A stretch of 64,000 bases of DNA from JAIQFV01 sp041494885 (GTDB lineage: Bacteria > Acidobacteriota > Terriglobia > JAIQFV01), in assembly GCA_041494885.1 (NCBI GenBank), contig JBGQBO010000002.1:157689-221688 (forward strand), written 5' to 3'. The position numbers and the translations under genes are program-made. The notes under the pieces were generated by a model. It saw only the letters and a list, made by a program, of their open reading frames with translations. It was not told where the DNA came from and made no database searches. Shown here one piece after another: positions 17,824 through 25,852 of the stretch (positions are counted from its first letter, which is position 1; the number at the start of each line of letters is the position of its first letter).

Positions 17824-17933
17824 GGTTCTCCTTAGTCGATTAGGTTTGAGTGGAGCAGTGAAAGATGATGTTCTGAAGCCTGGTCTGGGTTAACGGATAA
17901 CATGGAATTCGAACAGCACCTTAACTCAGGTTC

Positions 17934-17962
17934 TGTTAAGGATGTGTAACAACGATTTTAAG
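17934..17962 (-). promoter_or_regulatory. Putative Pho box upstream of the porin
   Basis: Plus-strand TGTTAAG (17934), TGTAACA (17945) and TTTTAAG (17956) are spaced exactly 11 bp; read on the gene strand they give CTTAAAA, TGTTACA and CTTAACA. The site lies 111 bp before the porin start. Confidence 0.65.
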
Positions 17963-18067
17963 ATTGGTTGAAAAGAGGGGAGGATTGGCAAATAAAAGGC
18001 CCAAAGCCTGGATGCCGGGAAGGGCCGTGAAGGATCCGAGGCAGTAGAATCGGAGACAATGCGACAG

Positions 18068-18355
18068 TCAAGCCTCTTGCCCCCTCACCTCAGCCGGATC
18101 TTTCACCAAGTCACGACGGCGTGGAAGAGGGAGACCGCGACCATAATTCAGGGGTTTCCAGCGGATCTGGCATCCTTTAAGATCGCGTCGAATTTCAATC
18201 TTGTCATCCCGGGCGAGCCATCCGAGAGCCAGGTGCACGATCTCACTGGACTCGTTCAACTGTCTTTTCAACTGGGGGAGGGTTTGTGTCCCTTGGTCAT
18301 TGAGAAGGTTGGCGATTCTTCTGGCGGTATCGACGATCTGACCTCTAAGGTCCAT
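18068..18355 (-). CDS. Winged helix-turn-helix protein (DUF2582 type)
   Basis: A 95-residue protein with the DUF2582 pattern: QIVDTARRIANLLNDQGTQTLPQLKRQLNESSEIVHLALGWLARDDKIEIRRDL (5-60), a compact winged helix in which the strongly conserved ALGWLAREDK-like strip forms the wing base. Family members are small DNA- or RNA-binding proteins of unknown target. The C-terminal tail is basic. Start ATG at 18355 with GAGAGG 9 nt upstream. It follows a very small membrane protein gene on the same strand. Confidence 0.78.
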   Translation of the reverse strand: MDLRGQIVDTARRIANLLNDQGTQTLPQLKRQLNESSEIVHLALGWLARDDKIEIRRDLKGCQIRWKPLNYGRGLPLPRRRDLVKDPAEVRGQEA

Positions 18356-18475
18356 CTTTGTAACCTCTCGTTTGAAATCTATCCTGGCCTGAGGCTGGAC
18401 AGGTGATTTTTCATCAGATCCGACGTGAATTGAGGATGCCCCATGAACCGGCTCTGCTCCGCCACTATGCCGTCG

Positions 18476-18622
18476 CTACTCTCCCGGGAAGTTCTTGAGT
18501 AGATTCAGGAAGAAAATAAAACCCCCCTCAGGTCTTGTGCTGATCATCATCCAATAGATAAGTGCGGCTAAGGCAACCAGGAGCAAGAAAAGAAGCACGA
18601 AGATCACGTCCACACCTCGCAT
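18476..18622 (-). CDS. Small (48-residue) single-span membrane protein
   Basis: An ATG at 18622 opens a 48-codon frame ending at TAG (18476-18478). The product is short N-terminal MRGVD, a hydrophobic helix (VIFVLLFLLLVALAALIYWMMI), then a polar tail with a second partly hydrophobic stretch (FIFFLNLLKNF). No good ribosome site is visible, so the call is tentative. It lies 120 bp upstream of the winged-helix gene, divergent from arsR. Confidence 0.4.
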   Translation of the reverse strand: MRGVDVIFVLLFLLLVALAALIYWMMISTRPEGGFIFFLNLLKNFPGE

Positions 18623-18778
18623 GACATGGAGGCAAGTGCAGTCTCCACATCTGGGTGGATTGTTACGGCAGGATGTTAAACCTTGATGACAGCTCGTTAT
18701 ATCTTTGGTTAAGAGTTTTTCCGGGGGGCCAAAATGCTGAGGCCGAAGGCGCTAAGGGGGGCTTAACTCAGAGACGGG

Positions 18779-18822
18779 TTGACAAAAGTTGTGATTTTGT
18801 ATATTCGTATATATGAATATAC
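18779..18822 (+). promoter_or_regulatory. arsR promoter with ArsR-type palindromic operator
   Basis: TTGACA (18779-18784) is a consensus -35 box. The inverted repeat GTATATTC (18799-18806) / GAATATAC (18815-18822), 8-bp spacer, covers the -10 region and ends 10 bp before the arsR start. ArsR-family repressors bind such AT-rich ATATTCN-type palindromes; the location implies autorepression. Confidence 0.85.
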
Positions 18823-18832
18823 GGAGCGACCA

Positions 18833-19222
18833 ATGAAACGAATCACGAGAACCTTCAAGGCCCTGTCGGATGAGACCCGGCTAAGAATTCTTCACCTCCT
18901 GATCGAAGCCGGGGAAATCTGTGTTTGCGATATGGAGACCGTATTGGGTTGCCCCCAGGCACGGATTTCGCGCCATCTCTCAGTCCTGAGAAACGCCGGA
19001 CTGATAGAAGACCGCCGCGAAGGACTGTGGATCTTGTATTCCCTGACCAGGCCGGGTGATTCAAATCACCGCTCCATCGTCCGGGCGCTCAAGGAAGTTG
19101 TCGACTCCGCTGAAGAGTTTGCCGCCGACAAGAAGAAACTGCGGCAGGCCGTGCAGCAGGGTCGCTGTAAAACGTTCCAAATCATCATGCCGGATTCACT
19201 GCCCCGGGCTTTTTCGCACTAA
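18833..19222 (+). CDS. arsR: ArsR-family metalloregulatory repressor
   Basis: A 129-residue winged-helix repressor. The ATG at 18833 has GGAG upstream; an upstream TTG frame would run through the operator. MKRITRTFKALSDETRLRILHLLIEAGEICVCDMETVLG carries the ArsR metal-binding motif ICVCDM (Cys35 and Cys37), followed by the recognition helix CPQARISRHLSVLRNAGLIEDRREG. Arsenite or a related thiophilic ion would release it from the palindrome upstream. The C-terminal 40 residues add a lone Cys (QGRCKTF) that may be an extra ligand. First gene of the ars cluster. Confidence 0.92.
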   Translation: MKRITRTFKALSDETRLRILHLLIEAGEICVCDMETVLGCPQARISRHLSVLRNAGLIEDRREGLWILYSLTRPGDSNHRSIVRALKEVVDSAEEFAADKKKLRQAVQQGRCKTFQIIMPDSLPRAFSH

Positions 19223-19431
19223 GACGGCAGGGCCCCCGTGTTTGCTTCCCTAATCTGCCGTCGCGACCTTACACTTGTAGTCTCCCGAGGAAGCGAACCT
19301 TAAAGGGCCCATCCCCCGCCATGCCGGGATCGGCCTGACGTGGGCTTTGAGACATCGGGGACCAGGGCAAACTGGAGGCGCTACACAATTCCCCGCGATC
19401 GATCCAAATGGCCGGATGAGATTCATTGCCT

Positions 19432-19866
19432 ATGACAACCCGTATCCTATTTTTGTGCACCGGAAATTCCGCGCGGAGCCAGATGGCCGAGGGGATTCTG
19501 CGGCACGTGGGTGAGGACAAGGTCGAGGTCTTCAGCGCCGGCACCCATCCCAAGGGGCTACATCCTCTCGCCGTTCAGGTCATGGCGGAGGTCGGCATTG
19601 ATATTTCGGGGCAGCAATCGAAATCCATGGGCCTCTTCCTTGAACAACCGTTTGACTTTGTCATTACGGTGTGTGATCGGGCGAATGAAAGCTGTCCTCT
19701 CTTCGGGGGCGGACGGCAACGACTCCATTGGCCGATGCCTGATCCCGCGGCGGTAGAGGGGGACGAGGAACAGAAGCTGAACGCCTTTTGTGTCACCCGG
19801 GATGAGCTTTTTGCGCGTATTTGGTCTTTTCTTTCCTTAATTGTTTCAGGAAAAACATCAGTGTGA
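19432..19866 (+). CDS. arsC: Arsenate reductase, low-molecular-weight phosphatase type
   Basis: A 144-residue thioredoxin-coupled arsenate reductase. The P-loop nucleophile motif CTGNSARSQMAEG (Cys at about residue 9) and the pair of redox cysteines in VCDRANESCPLF (Cys about 80 and 87) are all present, as in Staphylococcus/Bacillus ArsC; DPAA also matches the catalytic aspartate loop. It reduces arsenate to arsenite for export. An ATG at 19432 is preferred over a TTG 6 bp upstream. It lies 209 bp after arsR, with an 8-bp inverted repeat in between (19223-19230/19255-19262), and 10 bp before the thioredoxin gene. Confidence 0.92.
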   Translation: MTTRILFLCTGNSARSQMAEGILRHVGEDKVEVFSAGTHPKGLHPLAVQVMAEVGIDISGQQSKSMGLFLEQPFDFVITVCDRANESCPLFGGGRQRLHWPMPDPAAVEGDEEQKLNAFCVTRDELFARIWSFLSLIVSGKTSV

Positions 19867-19876
19867 GGGAATCTTA

Positions 19877-20122
19877 ATGAACATAAAAATCCTTGGATCG
19901 GGCTGTATCAAATGTAAGGAACTTGCCCATAATGTTGAGTTGGCCGTGGCTGAACTGAAGCTGCCGGCTACCATCGAGAAAGTGACCGACATCGTTGAGA
20001 TCGTGAAGTATGGAATCCTCTCGACACCGGCCCTCGTGGTGGACGGTGAGGTGGTAAGCCATGGACGCGTCCTCAACCCTTCAGAGGCGGAGAGGCTGTT
20101 GAAGTCGGCCTATGGGAACTAA
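19877..20122 (+). CDS. Small thioredoxin/glutaredoxin-like protein (TM0996/MTH895 family)
   Basis: An 81-residue redox protein: MNIKILGSGCIKCKELAHNVELAV with the CxxC centre Cys-Ile-Lys-Cys at 10-13, and the cis-Pro loop GILSTPALVVDGEVVSHGRV. This redox-active disulfide family often sits beside DUF318 permeases. It could reduce ArsC or hand a metal or thiol to the permease; both are inferences from neighbours. The ATG at 19877 has GAGGGA upstream. It ends 2 bp before the permease start. Confidence 0.88.
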   Translation: MNIKILGSGCIKCKELAHNVELAVAELKLPATIEKVTDIVEIVKYGILSTPALVVDGEVVSHGRVLNPSEAERLLKSAYGN

Positions 20123-20124
20123 GC

Positions 20125-21207
20125 ATGAACACGAACAACCCAGAGAATGCCGTCCTGGTCTCTCCCGTGCTCGAGAGAAAAAACCGGCCACTCCCGCTGT
20201 CACTGGTTCTTCGCCTGGGCGTGGCCCTGTTCGTCTGGGGCGCGATTTATCAGTTTCTTCGACCCGCGACAGATTTTCTCACCTATCGCGTGTTGCATCT
20301 CGCGCCCTCATCGCACCTCGGAAGCAGTGTGAATTTCTTCCTCTTCGAAACGCCGAAGGTGCTGATGCTCCTGGTGCTGGTTGTATTCGGCGTTGCCATC
20401 GTGCGGTCCTTCTTTACGCCGGAGCGAACACGGCGGGCGCTCGCCGGAAAGCGCGAACTGGCCGGGAATGGACTGGCGGCGGCGCTGGGAGTGGTGACCC
20501 CTTTTTGCTCCTGTTCGGCCGTCCCTCTTTTTCTGGGATTTGTAGAAGCGGGCGTGCCCCTGGGGATCACCTTTTCTTTTCTCATTTCCGCTCCCATGGT
20601 CAACGAAGTCGCTTTGGTATTGCTTTTCGGGATGTTCGGCTGGAAAGTCGCCCTGCTTTATCTGTCGACAGGATTGTTGATCGCCGTCGTGGCGGGCTGG
20701 GTCATTGGAAAACTGCGGATGGAACGACATCTCGAGTCCTGGGTACTCACCGTTCAGGTAGGGAGGGGTGAGGAGATGGAAGCAGCTCCTGCCTTTGCGG
20801 AGCGGGTGCGCCTCGGCGCGGGCGCCGTCAAAGAGATTGTGGGTAGAGTATGGCCCTACGTGTTGGTGGGCATTGCCGTCGGAGCCGGGATTCACGGCTA
20901 TGTTCCGACCGGGGTCCTGGCGTCCTTCATGGGTAAAGACGTCTGGTGGGCCGTTCCCGCAGCGGTGATTCTGGGGGTTCCCATGTACTCCAATGCCGCC
21001 GGAATCATACCGGTGGTGCACGCCCTGATGGAAAAAGGCGCCGCGTTGGGTACAGTGCTGGCCTTCATGATGTCAGTCATCGCCCTTTCTCTGCCGGAGA
21101 TCATTATCCTCCGCAAGGTTCTCAAGCCTCGGCTGATCGCCACTTTTGTGGGAGTGGTGGCGTTCGGCATTCTTCTCGTGGGGTACCTCTTCAACGCGGT
21201 TCTTTAG
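20125..21207 (+). CDS. DUF318/ArsP-type permease
   Basis: A 360-residue membrane protein with about eight helices. The two family repeats are visible: GVVTPFCSCSAVPLFLGFVEAGVPLGITFSFLISAPMVNEVAL (about 120-165) and GVPMYSNAAGIIPVVHALMEKGAALGTVLAFMMSVIALSLPE (about 285-330). The TPFCSCS cysteines are characteristic of COG0701 permeases, some of which export organoarsenicals (ArsP) or work with thioredoxin-like partners. As the only transporter in this ars operon it probably exports arsenite or an organic arsenic species; the substrate is not certain. Confidence 0.88.
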   Translation: MNTNNPENAVLVSPVLERKNRPLPLSLVLRLGVALFVWGAIYQFLRPATDFLTYRVLHLAPSSHLGSSVNFFLFETPKVLMLLVLVVFGVAIVRSFFTPERTRRALAGKRELAGNGLAAALGVVTPFCSCSAVPLFLGFVEAGVPLGITFSFLISAPMVNEVALVLLFGMFGWKVALLYLSTGLLIAVVAGWVIGKLRMERHLESWVLTVQVGRGEEMEAAPAFAERVRLGAGAVKEIVGRVWPYVLVGIAVGAGIHGYVPTGVLASFMGKDVWWAVPAAVILGVPMYSNAAGIIPVVHALMEKGAALGTVLAFMMSVIALSLPEIIILRKVLKPRLIATFVGVVAFGILLVGYLFNAVL

Positions 21208-21338
21208 AAGGGACGCAAATTCTGGATTTCATCTGATCCTCTGGCTTCCTGCCTGACCTCAGACTTTCCTTCTTTCCGTTTTCATTCTTGTCTTCGGGCG
21301 GTGGTCTCCAACAACATCACCACAACAACATCACCATC

Positions 21339-21367
21339 TTGCTCGCTCCGATTTGCGGGCGTATACT
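21339..21367 (+). promoter_or_regulatory. Sigma-70-like promoter
   Basis: TTGCTC (21339-21344), 17-bp spacer, TATACT (21362-21367), 71 bp before the chosen start of the DUF2891 gene. The promoter position rules out the longer upstream reading of that gene. Confidence 0.6.
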
Positions 21368-21438
21368 CCGCACTTGTCTTCCCGCCAAGCTTTGTTTTCT
21401 TCGAACTTCAATACGTCTCATTGAAGAGGGAGAACCGA

Positions 21439-22569
21439 TTGCACCGTATCGATTCCAGGAAATTATCTTTGCTATTGGTCTTGTTCCTGTTTAGCTCCTC
21501 CCGGGCCATGACCCAAACAACACATCGCGGTACAAAGGACGGTCCCGTGTCGCTCAGTCAGGCAGAGGCCTCTCATTTCGCACAGCTCGCTCTCAAATGC
21601 GTCACCAAAGAGTATCCCAACAAGCCGGATCACGTCATCAATGACCGTACTGAAGTGCAACCCCCCCGCTCGCTCCATCCGACCTTTTATGGGTGCTTTG
21701 ATTGGCACTCCTCCGTCCACGGACATTGGATGCTGGCGCATCTGCTCCGGCTCTTTCCACAACTGCCTGAGGCGAAGGAGATTCGGGCGGCCATGAATCA
21801 AAATCTCACGGCGGAGAATATCCTGGTCGAGACAGCCTATCTGGACCAGCCCAACCGGCAATCGTTTGAGCGAACCTATGGCTGGGCGTGGCTTCTGAAA
21901 CTGGCTGAAGAGCTTCACAACTGGGATGATCCGGATGGGAAACTATGGTCCAGGAATTTGCGTCCTCTGGCGGATGCCCTGGCGAAACGGTACATGAATT
22001 TTTTCCCGAAGCAGACTTATCCGATTCGGACAGGCGTTCATCCCAATACGGCGTTTGGACTGGCGTTCGCCCTCGACTACGCCAAGAAAGAGGGAGACCG
22101 AAATCTGGAGGATCTGATTGGGGAGCGCAGCAGAACCTACTTCGGGGCGGATGTGAATTACCCTGCGTCCTGGGAACCGGGGGGAGAAGATTTCTTCTCG
22201 CCTGCTTTGATGGAAGCAGATCTGATGCGGCGAGTCATGAAGCCGGCCGAGTTTCAACAATGGTTTCACCGGTTTCTGCCCGGGGTGGCGCGCGGCGAAC
22301 CCCGAGGATTATTCAACCCCGCCACGGTCACGGATCGCACGGACCCCAAACTCGTTCACCTCGACGGGCTCAACCTCAGCCGGGCATGGTGCATGCGAAG
22401 TATCACCTCGGGTTTGCCGGCGAGGGACCCGGCTCGTAAAATCCTCTCCGCGTCGGCGAACCGCCATGCCCAGGATGCGTTGGCGCATGTGGCCAGTGGC
22501 GACTATGCCGGCGAACATTGGCTGGCGTCCTTCGCGGTCTATTTGCTCTCGACCCCGCTGCCCAAATGA
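21439..22569 (+). CDS. Secreted DUF2891 family protein
   Basis: A 376-residue protein of PF11199. I selected the TTG at 21439 because GAGGGAGA sits 6 nt upstream and it lies downstream of the promoter; this yields a signal peptide (KLSLLLVLFLFSSSRA). The mature protein is helical, with the family motifs HPTFYGCFDWHSSVHGHWML (around residues 80-100), ERTYGWAWLLKLAEEL, HPNTAFGLAFALDYA and DFFSPALMEADLMRRV. The conserved His/Trp/Glu residues and alpha-toroid-like helices resemble glycan-active folds, but no activity is established that I know of. It lies upstream of, and in line with, the M20 peptidase gene. Confidence 0.82.
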   Translation: MHRIDSRKLSLLLVLFLFSSSRAMTQTTHRGTKDGPVSLSQAEASHFAQLALKCVTKEYPNKPDHVINDRTEVQPPRSLHPTFYGCFDWHSSVHGHWMLAHLLRLFPQLPEAKEIRAAMNQNLTAENILVETAYLDQPNRQSFERTYGWAWLLKLAEELHNWDDPDGKLWSRNLRPLADALAKRYMNFFPKQTYPIRTGVHPNTAFGLAFALDYAKKEGDRNLEDLIGERSRTYFGADVNYPASWEPGGEDFFSPALMEADLMRRVMKPAEFQQWFHRFLPGVARGEPRGLFNPATVTDRTDPKLVHLDGLNLSRAWCMRSITSGLPARDPARKILSASANRHAQDALAHVASGDYAGEHWLASFAVYLLSTPLPK

Positions 22570-22674
22570 CTGGAAGTGCTAACATGTATCGATCTTTCCA
22601 GCGAACAAGTCTGAATTGCGAAGATTCAAATTCACGGGGCATGCAAAATCCACTTTTTGTCTGAGGAGTCTTCA

Positions 22675-24021
22675 ATGAAGTTCAAACTCTTGGTTTACTT
22701 TTGGTTTTTCGGATTACTCACAACAGCCGGGCTCCAGGCTCAACCCGCCCTGGATTCCTTGATTGACCGGAATATCACCTCGCTCGTCGCCACGTACAAG
22801 ATGCTGCATGCCTCTCCGGAACTTTCCCATCAGGAAGAGAAGACATCGGCCTTCGTGGCGAAGGAATTGAAGTCGCTCGGGTACACGGTCACCGATCATT
22901 TCGGGAAATACAGCAACCCGGAACGCGTGGCCTACGGGGTGGTCGCCGTCCTGAAGAATGGCGCCGGCCCGACGGTCCTGGTGCGGACGGAGTTGGATGC
23001 CCTGCCGGTTGAGGAAAAAACCGGCGTGCCTTACGCGAGTAAAGTGAAGGCCAAGAATGACTCAGGGCAGGAAGTCAGCGTGATGCACGCCTGCGGGCAT
23101 GACATCCATATCACCTCATTGCTGGGAACAGCCAGGATGCTCGTGGAGCTCAAGGATCAATGGCACGGAACGCTGATCTTGATTGGACAGCCGGCCGAGG
23201 AGGCCATCGATGGCGCTCTGGCCATGCTCAATGACGGGTTGTATTCGCGTTTTCCCAGGCCTGAATTCGCCATTGCGCTCCACGACACGGGAAATCTCGA
23301 AGCCGGGAAGGTGGGTTACGCCCCGGGCTACGCGCTGGCCAGTTCCACCTCCGTCGACATCACCATTCGCGGGATGGGTGGACATGGCTCCGCGCCTGAA
23401 ACGACGAAGGATCCCATTGTCGTCGCCGCCCAGGTTGTCCTGGCCCTCCAGACGATCGTCAGCCGCGAGGATTCGCCGTTTGATCCGGCCGTCGTCACGA
23501 TCGGTTCGATCCACGGGGGAACAAAACATAATATTATTCCGGATGAAGTCCGTATGCAGTTGACCATCCGGACTTACAAGGAAGAGGTCCGCCAACACAT
23601 TCTCGCGTCCATTGAACGCATCACGAAGGGAATCGCTGCGGCGGCGGGAATACCGGAAGAGCGGGCCCCCGTGGTCAAGGTGAGCGAGACCGAGGTGACC
23701 CCGGCGACATACAACGATCCTGCCTTGACGGAAAGGCTGGCGGAAACATTCAGAAAAACCTTGGGCCCGGAAAACGTCCTGAAGGTGCCTCCGATCATGG
23801 CGAGTGAGGATTTCGGGCGCTTCGGTCTGGAGGGACATCAGATCCCCACCTGCATGTTCACGCTGGGTGCCGTTGATCCTGAACGAGTCGCTCAGAGCAG
23901 ACGGACAGGAACTCCGCTCCCTTCACTGCACTCCAGCCTGTTCATACCCTTACCCGAACCTACCCTTCGGACCGGGGTCAAGGCCATGACGGCTGCGGTG
24001 TTGGAGTTAATGAAGAAGTAA
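22675..24021 (+). CDS. Secreted M20D-family amidohydrolase
   Basis: A 448-residue zinc amidohydrolase of the IAA-amino-acid/hippurate hydrolase group, which cleaves N-acyl amino acids or similar amides. The ATG at 22675 follows TGAGGAG and gives a signal peptide (1-24, cut after LQA). The metal site is visible in RTELDALPVEEKTG, MHACGHDIHI (His ligands and catalytic neighbour), GQPAEE and MASEDFGRF, and the dimerisation domain in IRGMGGHGSAPETTKDPIV and GSIHGGTKHNIIPDEV. It is exported, unlike most relatives, so it probably acts on extracytoplasmic amides or peptides. Convergent with aspartate kinase. Confidence 0.88.
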   Translation: MKFKLLVYFWFFGLLTTAGLQAQPALDSLIDRNITSLVATYKMLHASPELSHQEEKTSAFVAKELKSLGYTVTDHFGKYSNPERVAYGVVAVLKNGAGPTVLVRTELDALPVEEKTGVPYASKVKAKNDSGQEVSVMHACGHDIHITSLLGTARMLVELKDQWHGTLILIGQPAEEAIDGALAMLNDGLYSRFPRPEFAIALHDTGNLEAGKVGYAPGYALASSTSVDITIRGMGGHGSAPETTKDPIVVAAQVVLALQTIVSREDSPFDPAVVTIGSIHGGTKHNIIPDEVRMQLTIRTYKEEVRQHILASIERITKGIAAAAGIPEERAPVVKVSETEVTPATYNDPALTERLAETFRKTLGPENVLKVPPIMASEDFGRFGLEGHQIPTCMFTLGAVDPERVAQSRRTGTPLPSLHSSLFIPLPEPTLRTGVKAMTAAVLELMKK

Positions 24022-24126
24022 GAAAAACGGACCAAACCGACGAAGCGCAGTGGACTCAGAGGTGCCCCTTCACGATTCGGGCGACCCAGCGGTTCCGTGT
24101 CTCTGTGGTAGATTCTGGTTCAAATT

Positions 24127-25548
24127 TCACGCCTCCCGCAACTCGATTAGCTTGTGAATTTCCCGGACCGCATTCTCGGCGTCCTGAGCATCGACTATCA
24201 GGCTGACGCTGCATTCCGAGGATCCTTGTGCAATGGCGACGACGTTGATCCGGCTTTTTCCGAGCGAACTGAAGATTTGACCCGCGATCCCCGGGGTGTG
24301 GCGCATCCCGGCGCCCACCACGGTGATGATGACCACTTTTTCCAGCGCCCAGATTCGATCAATATTCTGCTGCTCCAGTTCGCGGCGGAACTCGTCACTG
24401 AGCGCGTCCATCACCAGCGATGCGGCGGGCGATGGAACGATGAAGCAGATGCTCTGTTCTGACGACGCCTGGGAGATGAGGGAAACACTGGTGTGCGTGC
24501 GGGCGACGGCGCCGAAAGTGCGCGCGGCAACGCCCGGCACCCCCAGCATCCCGCGTCCCTCGACCGTCAGCATGGTCTGCCCCCGGATCGCCGTCACCGC
24601 GCGGATGGTTCCATGCGGCTCCGTGTCGTCCGAGACGACGCGGGTGCCTGCTTTCGAGGGATTGAAGGTGTTTTTCACCCACAAGGCAATGTTGCGCTCG
24701 ACCACCGGGCGAATCGTCTTGGGATGAAGGACCTTGGCGCCATAGTAGGCCAGTTCCGATATTTCACGGAACGTGATTTCGGGCAATGTCTGCGCGGCGG
24801 GGACAATGCGGGGATCGGCCGTCATCACCCCATCCACATCGGTCCAAATCCAGACTTCACGGGCATCGAGCGCCACTCCCAACAACGCCGCGCTGAAATC
24901 GCTCCCCCCGCGCCCCAGGGTGGTAACCACCCCCCGCGCCGTGGCGCCGATGAAACCCGTCACCACGGGAACGATTCCTTTTTCGAGCAGCGGGAGTAAT
25001 CGGGCTTGAGTGTGTGATCGTGTGAGCTCGGAAATCGGATTCGCTGATTGGAAATTCTTGTCCGTCACGATGAGTTCTGTCGCCTCGATGGGTTCGGCAG
25101 GTTTTCCCGCCTCCCGCAGGGAGGATGCGACCAGATGAATGCTCATCCGCTCACCCAGCGAGGAGATCGCATCAAGCGCCCGCGCGGAGGCTTCTCCCAG
25201 GACATAAACGGCATGACAGAGTGTTTCAAACTCGCCGACGAGAGACGTGACTGAGGCGCGAGCCTCGCTCCAGCGGGGCGAAGGACTCAAATCCTTTGCG
25301 AGATTATCGAGGGCGTCATAATGCTTCCTCCGCAATTCTCCGGCCAGCGACTTGAACGTTTCCCCATCGCCCTCGGCGGCCGTGAGAGCGCCCTTGAGGA
25401 GCAAATCGGTGACTCCGCTCATGGCCGAGACCACGACGACCACCTGGGGCCAATCGGCCTGCGCCGCGCGGACAATGCGGGCGACATGATGTATCGCGTC
25501 GGCACTGCCAACCGAAGTCCCTCCGAATTTCATCACCAGTGTGTTCAA
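24127..25548 (-). CDS. lysC: Aspartate kinase
   Basis: A 473-residue monofunctional aspartate kinase, the first step of lysine, threonine and methionine synthesis. The TTG at 25548 has AGGAGG 6 nt upstream, so I prefer it over the internal ATG five codons later. The N-terminal KFGGTSVGS phosphate-binding motif, GFIGATARGVVTTLGRGGSDFSAALLG and the aspartate-binding WTDVDGVMTADPRIVPAA are intact. Two ACT domains follow from about residue 310 (MLTVEGRGMLGVPGVAARTF and VITVVGAGMRHTPGIAGQIFSSLG), implying feedback control by an end-product amino acid. It is alone on the minus strand. Confidence 0.95.
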   Translation of the reverse strand: MNTLVMKFGGTSVGSADAIHHVARIVRAAQADWPQVVVVVSAMSGVTDLLLKGALTAAEGDGETFKSLAGELRRKHYDALDNLAKDLSPSPRWSEARASVTSLVGEFETLCHAVYVLGEASARALDAISSLGERMSIHLVASSLREAGKPAEPIEATELIVTDKNFQSANPISELTRSHTQARLLPLLEKGIVPVVTGFIGATARGVVTTLGRGGSDFSAALLGVALDAREVWIWTDVDGVMTADPRIVPAAQTLPEITFREISELAYYGAKVLHPKTIRPVVERNIALWVKNTFNPSKAGTRVVSDDTEPHGTIRAVTAIRGQTMLTVEGRGMLGVPGVAARTFGAVARTHTSVSLISQASSEQSICFIVPSPAASLVMDALSDEFRRELEQQNIDRIWALEKVVIITVVGAGMRHTPGIAGQIFSSLGKSRINVVAIAQGSSECSVSLIVDAQDAENAVREIHKLIELREA

Positions 25549-25852
25549 GAAGCGCCTCCTCGGGCGGGGATTTTTACGTCGGTAGAAAAGGAATGATCGA
25601 ACGTATTCTCGACCTAAAAGTTAACATTTTACAATGAGAACCCTATAGAATAGTGTCGATTTATTCCTCCCGAGTGCGAATCATTCCATCGTAGCAGCAA
25701 TCGGTGGGGAACAGCTCGAAAGCGGGATGAATAGATTCTCTTACATACCATCGGAAAGAGTGGAAAGGACGGACCCTGCCAGTGCTCCGATATCGTCAGG
25801 CACGGACACCAATTTTTCATAATGCGTTCATATCACCATCGGGAGCTTCCTT
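25549..25852. other. Divergent intergenic region without a gene
   Basis: About 300 bp between the divergent lysC and metallopeptidase genes. It must contain both promoters, but no pair of -35/-10 boxes with good spacing stands out. No repeat was noticed. Confidence 0.4.

Noticed and set aside
19223..19262. Terminator between arsR and arsC
   Set aside because: The GACGGCAG/CTGCCGTC stem has a 24-nt loop and no T-run, so it would not stop transcription by the intrinsic route.
21237..21295. Possible further heptad array (CTGGCTT, CCTGCCT, GACCTCA)
   Set aside because: Only two or three units keep the period, and the sequence between is not similar to the arms elsewhere.
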